From Promethearchaeia archaeon (GTDB taxonomy: Archaea > Asgardarchaeota > Lokiarchaeia > Sigyniarchaeales > SOKP01), in the NCBI GenBank assembly GCA_029856155.1, contig JAHQWL010000034.1, positions 1-47,248 of the forward strand: a stretch of 47,248 bases of DNA, read 5' to 3'. The notes under the pieces are model-generated. The model saw nothing but the letters and a program-made list of their open reading frames with translations. It was not told the origin of the DNA and ran no database searches. The stretch's first letter is position 1; every line of letters begins with the position of its first letter. The translations under genes were made by a program, and so were the position numbers. Shown here in pieces: positions 1 through 11,227 of this stretch.

Positions 1-127
1 CAGATAACACCCCAACAAGAGAAATACCTATCCAAGGAACGCAAAAATACTCCAACACACACCCAATCGCATTCACCGCAAATAACACTGACCCACACAA
101 CAGCGATATGCCACCAAACAAATTACC
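1..127 (-). repeat. 127-bp identical direct repeat of 2312-2438
   Basis: Base-by-base reading shows no mismatch between 1-127 and 2312-2438. The repeat covers most of the 5' part of the small membrane-protein gene and ends just inside the start of the reading frame. Its left end lies outside the window. Confidence 0.9.
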
Positions 128-142
128 CCCTAGCCTCGCCAT
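1..142 (-). CDS. Small membrane protein, 3'-truncated by the window edge (paralogue of 2187-2453)
   Basis: The reverse strand reads from an ATG at 142 into the left window edge. It gives 47 residues beginning MARLGGNLFGG, hydrophobic and glycine-rich with at least one membrane segment. Bases 1-127 are identical to 2312-2438, inside the complete 88-aa gene at 2187-2453; only the first few codons differ (MARL against MERL). This is therefore a very recent second copy. It lies downstream, in the direction of rRNA transcription, of a copy of the 23S rRNA 3' tail. Its GC content is clearly higher than that of most protein genes in the window. Function is unknown; small DUF4190-like membrane proteins look similar, but I would not assign the family. 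Confidence 0.75.
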   Translation of the reverse strand, partial: MARLGGNLFGGISLLCGSVLFAVNAIGCVLEYFCVPWIGISLVGVLS

Positions 143-289
143 AACATCATTTGATCACTCTGTCTTTTAAACTTATTTGTCAAAAAGAAAAAGAAAAAAT
201 AAAATCCTTGCTCGAGAACATACTCCATCAACTCTTCTCATCTCAAATCAACCATCAACTTACCTTACCGCTCCTTTCCACATCCTATT
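143..289 (-). repeat. Copy A of the 23S trailer / processing-stem strand
   Basis: This non-coding stretch resembles the sequence just downstream of the 23S gene (about 3620-3721). It contains the 12-bp box agaacatactcc at 215-226, which recurs at 2108-2119 and 3650-3661 and is complementary to the 23S leader at 7286-7297. No gene is seen here. Confidence 0.8.
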
Positions 290-457
290 CCCCTACACGC
301 TAAGCCTGAACCTTGTGGTTCCTCTTTCAACACCACACACTCGTGCTATTGAGAGTGGCGGGCTGAACAGGTCGCCCGAAAGCTCCCTGCGTACACCCCC
401 ACCTCACTAACCCCGTCTTTTACGGGTGCACTCGTCTCGCATACTCAGTTCGCGTCA
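290..457 (-). pseudogene. Duplicated 3' tail of 23S rRNA (rRNA fragment)
   Basis: These 168 bases are identical to 3722-3889. On the minus strand they carry the conserved last part of archaeal 23S rRNA: the small CCCGT/ACGGG hairpin, then GGGGGTGTACGC, then CAGCCCGCCACT, followed by some 40 bases of trailer. The copy starts abruptly at 457, inside what is the enlarged ES39 region in the intact gene, so it is a fragment and not a second functional gene. It lies 17 bp from the stop codon of the 501-aa gene. Its position as a direct repeat bracketing a gene islet is discussed in the findings. Confidence 0.9.
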
Positions 458-474
458 TCAAGCTGACATTGCTA

Positions 475-1980
475 TTATATTTTAAAATTCAAAGTCATAT
501 TACACTCTTCACATGTATCTAACTCTTTGGATTGCACGTGATTACAATTCGAACAAACTGTTTCTGGAAATGTTGAAAAAAAGTCTCGAATTTTAGATAT
601 TATCTCCCCTTGTCTATGAGTAAATTCTTTATTTGATTCTTTTTGATATTTATCAATCACTAACTCAATAACTAACTTGTATGTTTTATTTCCTGTTTGA
701 ATCTTCCAAGCTTCATATTTATAATCAAAATTCATTGTAAATTCTAGATTTCCTGTTTTATTTACCTTAATATTGTAAGGTTTATTTATTAAATACATAT
801 CAGGATATTGAGCTAAAATTTTAAGATATTCTTCTCTCGCATTGACTATATGCTTATTAATTGCGGAAACTATAAGCCCAGTCACAGTTCTGCCAAAAGG
901 AATAACATCTGGTACAATAGTTTGTTTAGTCTTTGGCATACTCGGCCCATATAATCTATAATTTGTCATCCATATATGACCAGGGTATTTAAAATGTGCT
1001 TTTGGTAGCTTTACAGTTCCTTTAAAATGAGCAATTATATGCTCGTCTGCTTGAAAAGAGTAAATGAAAACAGTTTTTTCAAGCAAGTTACTCTCTAATT
1101 CAAAAAGATCTCGTTCTTTTTCCGGAAATAATTTTACTATATTCATTTTAATTTTTAAATCCCATATCTTAAAAAAACTCGGATTTATTTTAACCAAATT
1201 GATTAAGAGATCTGCTGAATCTTCTAGTGAATTTTGCATAAAGTAATTAGTAAATACGATCACTAATTCTTCTTCTTTTTTCTTTGTTGCATATTCTCCA
1301 GCCCTAAATTCAAAATTTGTAAGATCAGCAATTATTTTTTCTTTGGTATAACATGCATCATTAGAAACAGGTTCTATTTTTTCTGGATATTGAAAATTTC
1401 TTTCTTTTAGTAATTCATTAAGTAGTTTGGATCTTAGATTACTATATACAATTTCCAGCATGCAAATGTCTGATGGATTTTTTTTTGGAATTTTCCCTTT
1501 AGGATATGTTCTTAAGATTGGTGCTAAACGATCATAAATTTCTGATTTACTTTTTTTTATTAGGATTGCAGCTCTTCTTATTAATTCAACATTTCGTTGT
1601 TTAAATGGTTTTTTAGCATCTAAATCCTTATCTTTAATGACACTGAGATGACAATAAGGGAATCTATGATCCCCCAGTATTAATTCAGACCTAGAAAAAT
1701 CATACTGCATAACATGCCAAGGGATATAAATGAAATCTCTATTCCTAATAACACAGAATTTTTGAATATTGATAGAAAAGAGATTTGTAAATGCCACCCC
1801 ATTATCTGTTAATATTACATGGGAAATCCATTTATCATTTTTAGCTTGAACGTTGATTTTTACTACTTTCAATTTTCCACTATAAAAAATGTGATCTTCA
1901 GAGGGTATTATTTTACTTAACTTTGAATTCTCTAGTGGTTCATCAAGCTCAACTTCATTTAAAAAATCTAGATTCTCCAT
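475..1980 (-). CDS. Unknown 501-aa protein with two GRAM/PH-like stretches and a C-terminal zinc ribbon
   Basis: No family is recognised with confidence. The C terminus carries C476-x2-C479 and C490-x2-C493, a compact zinc ribbon. Two regions (about residues 25-115 and 310-380) have the beta-rich pattern of GRAM or PH-like modules; each opens with a similar phrase (SEDHIFYSGKLK and ADEHIIAHFKGT), suggesting an internal duplication. No signal peptide or membrane helix is visible, so it is probably cytosolic, perhaps at the membrane face. It lies inside the islet bracketed by the 23S-tail repeats, next to the fragment at 290-457. A trailer-like repeat at 2085-2192 lies upstream of its ATG. The GRAM/PH suggestion is tentative; a profile search would decide. 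Confidence 0.8.
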   Translation of the reverse strand: MENLDFLNEVELDEPLENSKLSKIIPSEDHIFYSGKLKVVKINVQAKNDKWISHVILTDNGVAFTNLFSINIQKFCVIRNRDFIYIPWHVMQYDFSRSELILGDHRFPYCHLSVIKDKDLDAKKPFKQRNVELIRRAAILIKKSKSEIYDRLAPILRTYPKGKIPKKNPSDICMLEIVYSNLRSKLLNELLKERNFQYPEKIEPVSNDACYTKEKIIADLTNFEFRAGEYATKKKEEELVIVFTNYFMQNSLEDSADLLINLVKINPSFFKIWDLKIKMNIVKLFPEKERDLFELESNLLEKTVFIYSFQADEHIIAHFKGTVKLPKAHFKYPGHIWMTNYRLYGPSMPKTKQTIVPDVIPFGRTVTGLIVSAINKHIVNAREEYLKILAQYPDMYLINKPYNIKVNKTGNLEFTMNFDYKYEAWKIQTGNKTYKLVIELVIDKYQKESNKEFTHRQGEIISKIRDFFSTFPETVCSNCNHVQSKELDTCEECNMTLNFKI

Positions 1981-2084
1981 ATTAAATCACTTAAAAATAC
2001 TTTTTTGTCTTAAATATCAATATTAATACCTAATTTATATTTATTAGGTTTTAATGGATAGAATATAAATTCTCTGTTCATAAA

Positions 2085-2192
2085 AAGAAATAATAAATCT
2101 TTGCTCTAGAACATACTCCATCTTTTCTTACTATCTCAAACCATTCAATCATTATAATCTCCGTCCACGCTATATTCCCTCATAACCTAAGC
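2085..2192 (-). repeat. Copy B of the 23S trailer / processing-stem strand
   Basis: This block repeats the 23S downstream sequence in diverged form, including the exact 12-bp box agaacatactcc at 2108-2119. It sits between the 88-aa gene and the 501-aa gene and touches the 3' end of the 88-aa gene. No 23S tail is attached to this copy. Confidence 0.75.
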
Positions 2193-2453
2193 ATAATAAA
2201 CAATTACCTGTATCAACACGCCTACAAAATAGATTACGCTCTCCACCACACCCAAAATACACCCAACCTTCCCAAATAGCCCATCCTTATCATATCTCAT
2301 CCCAATTAGCCCAGATAACACCCCAACAAGAGAAATACCTATCCAAGGAACGCAAAAATACTCCAACACACACCCAATCGCATTCACCGCAAATAACACT
2401 GACCCACACAACAGCGATATGCCACCAAACAAATTACCGCCCAACCGCTCCAT
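2187..2453 (-). CDS. Small glycine-rich membrane protein, 88 aa
   Basis: The protein has two or three hydrophobic stretches separated by a short charged turn (MRYDKDG near residue 52), consistent with a small polytopic membrane protein. It is unlike its neighbours in base composition: the gene is close to half GC while surrounding proteins are near 30 percent. Its 5' part is identical over 127 bp to the partial gene at 1-142. It starts 14 bp downstream of the stop of the 331-aa gene, so the two are probably co-transcribed. Function is unknown. High copy identity and deviant composition suggest recent arrival or amplification. Confidence 0.75.
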   Translation of the reverse strand: MERLGGNLFGGISLLCGSVLFAVNAIGCVLEYFCVPWIGISLVGVLSGLIGMRYDKDGLFGKVGCILGVVESVIYFVGVLIQVIVYYA

Positions 2454-2467
2454 AACTCGCTACCGTA

Positions 2468-3463
2468 TCAAATTCGGTCCTCATTATCAGATTCTTCAAG
2501 ATATTTCTTGTATTCTTCTTCTTTTTGAGCCATTAGTCCATTTGTTCTCATTTCATCCCTTCTTCTTCTTTTTTCTCTAATCTCAAAAACATCAATTAGA
2601 AAACTAATATTCTTGATAATACATTCGAATTCTTCTTTACGTTGATTATCCTCTTGATAAATGGAAATAAATTGCGCCCCACACTCAAAGCATCTTTTCC
2701 GTAAAAAAGTTATCATTCCCATAGCATTATATTTAAATTTCTTTTTGATATTTCCTTCATACATTATTTGCAAGTGAGGTAATAACTCAGTTTCATATTC
2801 CAGGAACTTTAGAGTCTTGCTACTATCAATTAATCTGCATATTTCAAAACCTGGTTCTTCTTTATGAAGTGTATTGTATAATTGTTTAAAAAACTCATAA
2901 ATTTCCAATACTTCGTGAGTGTTCAATAGGGGTTTTTGGGTCTCTGGGATTCTATGTGGAATAAGTTCTTTTATAAATTCTTGCTTTTTCTTATTGTTTT
3001 TCTTTCTTTTTACAGTTATTGCTGCGATTATTGCTATGATTAAACCTATAATTCCAACAACAATCAATGGAATTGTAATAAAAACAACAGAAGTATTAAT
3101 CGTTATAGAAGTTGTGGAAATCCCAATATTAATAAAAAGAATATGCCATGTATCAATACTTGGTGGATGCCAAGTACCACTATCGCTAAAGAAACTATGT
3201 TTATTCAGCCATGCAGTATAGTCAGATAAAATTAAGTTATAAAACGCATCATATTGCTGTTGGGTTAAAGCAATAACCATGATAGCTGAGCTAGTTGAAG
3301 AAAAAGACCATTTGTATGGATCAAGATTACCCATAAAATTAGAATCAGGAATATAAGTATAAGGGGATAAGCTATAGGTTCCCCGAAGTGCTTGTACTGG
3401 ATATACATAATTTAATCCGCTGAAAATTATCAAAAAAATAAATATTAAATAATTTTTATTCAT
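2468..3463 (-). CDS. Predicted type I membrane protein with signal peptide and cytosolic domain, 331 aa
   Basis: Residues 1-25 form a signal peptide ending VQA. Residues 26-125 are a Ser/Thr/Tyr-rich outside domain. Residues 126-150 are one strongly hydrophobic helix followed by a basic stop-transfer run (KRKKNNKKK). The remaining 180 residues are a charged inside domain with a C-x2-C pair (CFECG) and an acidic end. This is a receptor- or adhesin-like topology with no recognised fold. The gene is the first after the 23S trailer and precedes the 88-aa membrane protein by 14 bp. It lies in the islet between the two 23S-tail repeats. Confidence 0.8.
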   Translation of the reverse strand: MNKNYLIFIFLIIFSGLNYVYPVQALRGTYSLSPYTYIPDSNFMGNLDPYKWSFSSTSSAIMVIALTQQQYDAFYNLILSDYTAWLNKHSFFSDSGTWHPPSIDTWHILFINIGISTTSITINTSVVFITIPLIVVGIIGLIIAIIAAITVKRKKNNKKKQEFIKELIPHRIPETQKPLLNTHEVLEIYEFFKQLYNTLHKEEPGFEICRLIDSSKTLKFLEYETELLPHLQIMYEGNIKKKFKYNAMGMITFLRKRCFECGAQFISIYQEDNQRKEEFECIIKNISFLIDVFEIREKRRRRDEMRTNGLMAQKEEEYKKYLEESDNEDRI

Positions 3464-3616
3464 TTTTTTTAATCGTGGATTTCTGTTTATTAATAATAAA
3501 ATTGTACATTTTTATCTATTTATATTTTATACTAGAATTATAAATCGGCACTAAATTATTGGATTATATTAGGAATATGCAATTCCAAAATATTTAACTC
3601 TTATGTTAAGAAATTT

Positions 3617-3645
3617 TGAATAAAAATAAAAAAATTAAAATCTAG
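3617..3645 (-). terminator. T-rich terminator of the pre-23S transcript (putative)
   Basis: Reading the minus strand away from the 23S gene, the sequence after the processing-stem box becomes a run of thymidines broken by single A residues. This is typical of archaeal intrinsic termination. It lies upstream of the 331-aa gene, whose own AT-rich promoter region occupies about 3464-3600. There is no experimental support. Confidence 0.4.
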
Positions 3646-3649
3646 CTCT

Positions 3650-3696
3650 AGAACATACTCCTTCCCTTCTCATCTCAAATCATTCATCAACCATCA
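3650..3696 (-). other. 3' strand of the 23S rRNA processing stem
   Basis: The box at 3650-3661 is perfectly complementary over 12 bp to 7286-7297 on the other side of the 23S gene. The neighbouring segment 3666-3696 pairs imperfectly with about 7224-7264. Archaeal pre-23S RNA is known to fold its flanks into such a stem, which carries the bulge-helix-bulge cut by the splicing endonuclease. The exact bulges were not resolved. Confidence 0.75.
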
Positions 3697-3759
3697 CTTA
3701 TCGCTCCTTCTACGCTACAATCCCCTACACGCTAAGCCTGAACCTTGTGGTTCCTCTTT

Positions 3760-7140
<3,381 letters not shown>

Positions 7141-7223
7141 TCTAGTTGAGGAAAGATTCAGATTGCTTGTATAAGGGTATGCGTATTCGGAGACAATAAG
7201 TCTATTGAGTATCTATTAATATC

Positions 7224-7297
7224 ACTCAATATCATTAATGACGATTTGAAACGATAATAAGAAGACATAAATTAATATTAATTAGGGAGTATGTTCT
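7224..7297 (-). other. 5' strand of the 23S rRNA processing stem
   Basis: The segment 7286-7297 is the exact reverse complement of the box at 3650-3661. About 7224-7264 pairs imperfectly with 3666-3696. Together they close a long stem around the 23S rRNA. Confidence 0.75.
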
Positions 7298-7319
7298 TAT
7301 GAGCATGATTTTTCATGCT

Positions 7320-7434
7320 TGGCTCCGGTTTCCTCAAACCAACAAAAGTACTTGTTGGTTTAAGCTCTCACTTCCTGTAGTACCAATTTCAAGACGGAAG
7401 TCTTTATTGATGTACTTCAGTGAGGCCTATGCCA
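7320..7434 (-). ncRNA. Structured RNA in the pre-23S leader, unknown family (candidate)
   Basis: The segment folds by eye into a closed three-way junction. TGGC/GCCA (7320-7323 with 7431-7434) and CCTC/GAGG (7332-7335 with 7422-7425) close it. A perfect 10-bp hairpin lies at 7336-7345/7352-7361. A second arm pairs 7369-7372 with 7419-7422, 7379-7383 with 7412-7416 and 7391-7395 with 7400-7404, with a four-base GGAA (or TTCC) loop. A separate 7-bp hairpin lies between it and the processing stem (about 7302-7318). It is not 5S, SRP, RNase P or tRNA by any motif I can see. It lies in the presumed 23S leader, so the minus strand is the likely sense. Confidence 0.5.
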
Positions 7435-7487
7435 GCTATCGGTCATATATCATCAATAATAGATGAGATATTTTTATTACCAATAAC

Positions 7488-7541
7488 TTGTCGATGATAC
7501 ATAGGGAGTTTATTATTCAACTCATTTAATGCCATCGACAA
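7488..7541 (-). ncRNA. Hairpin in the pre-23S leader with symmetric internal loop (candidate)
   Basis: TTGTCGATG at 7488-7496 and CATCGACAA at 7533-7541 form a perfect 9-bp stem. Inside, GAGTT/AACTC forms a 5-bp upper stem with an 8-base loop. The internal loop between the two stems has about nine bases on each side. The form recalls an H/ACA pseudouridylation pocket, but the ACA box would fall within the lower stem and no k-turn is evident, so the guide-RNA reading is weak. Confidence 0.35.
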
Positions 7542-7699
7542 AATATTAGAATAAATCCTTGATTAAAAATTTTATGGTCTAGTTCCAAAAATTTTGAAGG
7601 AGATGACAAATGGTTTGAGGTTTATTAATTAAAGAGTTAATAAAGAGCGAAATCATAAAAAAGGTAAATTAACAGAGAGTACAAATTAGAAAATATAGT

Positions 7700-7713
7700 A
7701 ACTTTTATAGTTT
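7700..7713 (-). promoter_or_regulatory. TATA box of the 23S transcription unit (putative)
   Basis: The minus strand reads AAACTATAAAAGT here, a strong archaeal TATA element with a purine-rich BRE-like start. Transcription would begin about 25 bases downstream, near 7675-7680, giving a leader of roughly 530 bases that contains both hairpin elements and the processing stem. The rest of 7545-7796 shows no gene. Confidence 0.5.
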
Positions 7714-7796
7714 AATTATGAATACCATAAATTATTAATATTAGAAGTGTAAGATTTCGAAGGGATAATTGGATAGTCTAATACGAATAGTGAATA

Positions 7797-8675
7797 ATGA
7801 CAGATAAAAAAATCTTAGTGGGAACATCGGGTTGGGGCTATGATGAATGGGTTGGTCCTTTTTACCCAAAAAATTTAAGGAAAGAGGATTATTTGTTGTA
7901 TTATTCGGAGATTTTTTACACGAATGAGATAAATACGACATTTTATAATATACCGTCTCGATGGGTTGTAGAAAACTGGGCTAATAAAACACCACAAAAC
8001 TTCTTATTCTCAGCAAAAATCCCTCAGTCAGTGACACACGAGCATAAATTAGATTCAAAAAGTTGCTTAGATGATTTGGATAATTTTTTGAGGGTAATGG
8101 ATCCATTAATTGAATCAAAGAAGTTGATTGCTTTCTTAATTCAATTACCTCCCTCTTTTAATAGGAAGGAACATTTCAATAGACTTAAAGAATTTATTGA
8201 TAAATGGCCAGGTAACCCCAAAAGTGATGATTACCATTTAGTTATTGAGTTTAGGGATAAATCTTGGATGGATGATGAAGTATTTAGGTTTTTAGAACAG
8301 AAATCATTGACGTATTGTTCTGTGATTGAGCCCCTTTTACCTCCGAGGATGGATATTACCAATTCAGCTTTCGCATATGTGAGGTTCCACGGTTATGGTA
8401 AGGAAATTTGGTTTGATTATTATTTTAATGAAGATGAAATTAAAAAGTGGGCCCATTCAATTCAAGAGGTAATTCCTAAAGTAGATACAATAGGAATTTA
8501 TTTTAACAATCATTTTTCTGGATATGCTGCTAAAAACTCGCTAATGTTGATGAAAGAATTAAATCTTCAACCAAGAAATTCACCAAAAGACATAAGTATT
8601 TTAGATATTAAGAAAAAGACAGGAGAGTATTCGAAGGGGCAAGTAGGTTTAGATAAATTTATTAAATATTATTAG
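7797..8675 (+). CDS. DUF72 (YecE-like) family protein
   Basis: The 292-aa protein opens with the DUF72 signature VGTSGWGYDEWVGPFYP and continues with FYTNEINTTFYNIPS and FSAKIPQSVTHE, then FLIQLPPSF, VIEFRDKSW and YVRFHGYG. These are the blocks of the TIM-barrel DUF72 family in the usual order and length. The biochemical function of DUF72 is unknown. The gene is divergent from the 23S unit and is followed 16 bp later by the ketopantoate reductase, so they are likely co-transcribed. Confidence 0.9.
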   Translation: MTDKKILVGTSGWGYDEWVGPFYPKNLRKEDYLLYYSEIFYTNEINTTFYNIPSRWVVENWANKTPQNFLFSAKIPQSVTHEHKLDSKSCLDDLDNFLRVMDPLIESKKLIAFLIQLPPSFNRKEHFNRLKEFIDKWPGNPKSDDYHLVIEFRDKSWMDDEVFRFLEQKSLTYCSVIEPLLPPRMDITNSAFAYVRFHGYGKEIWFDYYFNEDEIKKWAHSIQEVIPKVDTIGIYFNNHFSGYAAKNSLMLMKELNLQPRNSPKDISILDIKKKTGEYSKGQVGLDKFIKYY

Positions 8676-8691
8676 TGAGATACAACAGCTT

Positions 8692-9699
8692 TTGAATAAA
8701 GTAAGTTTAAGAGTTGGGTTTATTGGAGCTGGTTCTATAGGAAGCCTATTTGGTGGCTATTTAGCAGATATTAAATCTGATATTTATTCAATAGAAGTAA
8801 TCTTTTTTTGTATGAAAAACCATGCTAATGTGATAAAGAGGAAAGGGTTAAAAGTATATAGAGATCAAAAGGTAAACATAATTAGAAACATCAAAGCATT
8901 TGAAAACGAAAAATTTGTTGAGGGTATATTAGATAAAGATACGAGTTTTAAATTTGATTTCATTTTTCTTACAACTAAAACATATGATATTAATGCAGCT
9001 ATTCTACAATACGATAAAATCATTAAAGCGAGCAAATATTTAGTGATTTTACAGAATGGAATTGGTAATGAAGATGTTGTTATTGAATATTGTAATAGGG
9101 CAAAGATTATTAGGGCAGTGACAACGAACGGGGCTTTATTGGAGAAACCAGGTCACTTAATTCATACGGGGCAAGGTATAACCAAGATTGGATTTCCATT
9201 TCTTATGGAACTTAATTTAGAAGAACGTGAATTAGATCAAGCTAAATCGTTTTTAATATTATTAAGAGATATTTTAAATTTAGCCGATTTGGAAACTATT
9301 ATAGTAGAAGATATAATCAAGGAATGTTGGGAAAAAGCATTGGTGAACATTGGGATCAATGCAATTGGGGCTTTAACTCGTTTAACTAATGGAGAATTAT
9401 TGAAAATTGAGGGATTAAGGTATTTCATCGAGCAAGTAATTAATGAAGCAATGAAAGTGGCGGAGATGAAAAATATTATACTTTCCAAAAAAGATTATGT
9501 ATCGATAACATATGATGTTCTTAAGAAAACAGCAAATAATAAGAATTCAATGTTACAAGATATCTTAAATAGGAGAACGACAGAAATTGATTTCTTAAAT
9601 GGAAGAATCTTGAGTTATGCTGAAAATTTAGGTATAAAAGTGCCTATTAATGAGCTTTTAACTTGTTTAATAAGAGGTTTGGGAGACTCAATTATTTAA
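8692..9699 (+). CDS. panE: Ketopantoate reductase (2-dehydropantoate 2-reductase)
   Basis: It reduces 2-dehydropantoate to pantoate with NAD(P)H, the step before pantoate kinase in archaeal coenzyme A synthesis. The Rossmann motif GFIGAGSIGSLFGG is at residues 9-22. The C-terminal domain carries the catalytic-lysine segment ECWEKALVNIGINAIGALT with Lys215. The length of 335 aa is normal. The frame opens with TTG at 8692, which places the Rossmann strand a few residues from the N terminus as expected. Pantoate kinase (36943) and phosphopantothenate synthetase (10336) of the same pathway are also in this window. Its stop codon overlaps the stop of the convergent acetyltransferase gene. Confidence 0.85.
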   Translation: MNKVSLRVGFIGAGSIGSLFGGYLADIKSDIYSIEVIFFCMKNHANVIKRKGLKVYRDQKVNIIRNIKAFENEKFVEGILDKDTSFKFDFIFLTTKTYDINAAILQYDKIIKASKYLVILQNGIGNEDVVIEYCNRAKIIRAVTTNGALLEKPGHLIHTGQGITKIGFPFLMELNLEERELDQAKSFLILLRDILNLADLETIIVEDIIKECWEKALVNIGINAIGALTRLTNGELLKIEGLRYFIEQVINEAMKVAEMKNIILSKKDYVSITYDVLKKTANNKNSMLQDILNRRTTEIDFLNGRILSYAENLGIKVPINELLTCLIRGLGDSII

Positions 9700-10229
9700 A
9701 AATCTTTTGCATCTAGAGTCATAAAATACGCATTTTCACCGTCTCGATAATAGTTTTTTTTAATACTTTCAATTTTGTAATTTAATTTTTCATACAATCT
9801 AATTGCTGTATAATTTGAGACTCTAACTTCGAGAACATATTCATGAATTTTATACTTTTGAATTGCTTTCATACTATTTGACAATAATGCTTTAGCAATT
9901 CCTTTTCTTCTAAAACCTTCAGAGACAGCAATTGACACAAGATGTCCCTTATTTATATATTTTAAGCTATTAGCAGAAGGAGCTTTTTCTACTCTCCACA
10001 TTATATAAGCTATTATTTTTCCATGCTGATTTTGAGCCACTAAGAAGCATTCTGGAAAATCATCAAGTATATTTTTATAGAAAAAATATGGATAATCTTC
10101 GGGTAATTCTTTTTCATTTACATCAATTACATCGTCTAAATCTTCTGACCTACACTTTCTAATCCAGAATTCTGGGTCATTTTTGATAGTATTGAAGATA
10201 TTTGTCTTGGTTTCCTTATTAGTTGTCAT
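9696..10229 (-). CDS. GNAT N-acetyltransferase, RimI/Ard1-like
   Basis: The 177-aa protein has the GNAT layout: VNEKELPEDYPYFFY early, GHLVSIAVSEGFRRKGIAKAL (acetyl-CoA-binding R/Q-x2-G-x-G/A motif, here RRKGIA), then EVRVSNYTAIRLYEKLNY. That last block is typical of N-alpha-acetyltransferases of the RimI/Naa10 type, which acetylate protein N termini. The start ATG at 10229 leaves an N-terminal tail of about 17 residues. It converges with the ketopantoate reductase gene and shares a 4-bp stop overlap. Substrate is inferred from family only. Confidence 0.85.
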   Translation of the reverse strand: MTTNKETKTNIFNTIKNDPEFWIRKCRSEDLDDVIDVNEKELPEDYPYFFYKNILDDFPECFLVAQNQHGKIIAYIMWRVEKAPSANSLKYINKGHLVSIAVSEGFRRKGIAKALLSNSMKAIQKYKIHEYVLEVRVSNYTAIRLYEKLNYKIESIKKNYYRDGENAYFMTLDAKDF

Positions 10230-10335
10230 TGTTATTAATGCTAAAGATTTTTTAAATATAAAATAGCCATAATAGTATATGGATTATAAAAATATAAGCT
10301 TTTAAGTTTTTATGAATCAGAAAATATAGATAAAA

Positions 10336-11133
10336 TCAAAATTTTACAGCAGCAAATGCGTTTTCTTTTTGTTTTTCAATATATTCAAGAATTAGATTCA
10401 GAGTATTTTGAATATTTAGTTTATTATTAAAGTTGTTTACAATCATTTCTAATTTTGTTTTATCGAGTTTCTTTAATTTTTGTGCAGCTTTTATCATTTC
10501 TGGGATTGTTCTTACAATGTTATCAACAATTGTAATATCAGCCCATATAGCAGTTCTACTTAATGGATTTAAATCAACAGCGATAACTTTTTTGTTTAAT
10601 TTTTTCAAAGCTTCAGTTCTATCTCCATCTTCTAATGGGACCATAACTAAATCAGCATTTGCTATGAATTCAACCTTTTTTCTATTGCTATCAAGACCAT
10701 TCAGGTCTATCATTTTTTTTGGATCAGTTCCATAAATTACAGACGCTCCAGCCTTTTGTAAAACTTTTTTAATTGCATTTATTCTACCTTTTTTATGATA
10801 AAACAAATTGATTTCGAGCGGAGTATTTAAAATATTCGATAAAATTACGAGCTCATCGGGCACTAACGCTGCAACATTTCCATTTACACTGATGATAGGT
10901 CTATCAGCTAATAATATAGAAGCCACAGCAGCCTCAATGGCTTTTTTGGCAGTTTCAGTAGTTTTTTCACCTAAAATATAATCAAAACATTCTCCTCTTC
11001 CGTGTGCGATGAGCCCCGCTTCAGCAACCACCAAATTTTTCATACCATCGATTATTTTATGACGATATTTTATACTTTCATAGCGGGGGTGAGACTTAGG
11101 AACCATATGATCTTGATCTTCGTTTGAAGTCAT
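10336..11133 (-). CDS. 4-phosphopantoate-beta-alanine ligase (archaeal phosphopantothenate synthetase)
   Basis: It joins 4-phosphopantoate and beta-alanine with ATP to give 4'-phosphopantothenate in the archaeal CoA pathway. Family hallmarks are clear: SHPRYESIKYRHKI near the N terminus, GLIAHGRGECFDYILGE, SVNGNVAALVP, and the C-terminal ADLVMVPLEDGDRTEALKKL and VAVDLNPLSRTA-like block (here VIAVDLNPLSRTAIWAD). The length of 265 aa is usual. A second methionine ten residues in (MVPKSHPRYES) is an alternative start. It is transcribed divergently from aRF1. Confidence 0.93.
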   Translation of the reverse strand: MTSNEDQDHMVPKSHPRYESIKYRHKIIDGMKNLVVAEAGLIAHGRGECFDYILGEKTTETAKKAIEAAVASILLADRPIISVNGNVAALVPDELVILSNILNTPLEINLFYHKKGRINAIKKVLQKAGASVIYGTDPKKMIDLNGLDSNRKKVEFIANADLVMVPLEDGDRTEALKKLNKKVIAVDLNPLSRTAIWADITIVDNIVRTIPEMIKAAQKLKKLDKTKLEMIVNNFNNKLNIQNTLNLILEYIEKQKENAFAAVKF

Positions 11134-11227
11134 GAGATTTTAAAATTATTAATATTGTTCTTTATATAGATTGATATAAAGAAAAACTATTAATCTTTTG
11201 TATAATAATATAATTTTGCAGATGATT

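Noticed and set aside
177..410. A 77-codon frame on the plus strand
   Set aside because: It overlies the trailer repeat and the antisense of the 23S tail fragment; the sequence is explained by rRNA.
290..457. First taken for an SRP RNA, RNase P RNA or other small RNA because of its strong hairpins
   Set aside because: It is identical to the last part of 23S rRNA and its trailer, so it is an rRNA fragment.
7320..7434. 5S rRNA or hammerhead ribozyme in the 23S leader
   Set aside because: The 5S core and the hammerhead core sequences are both absent.
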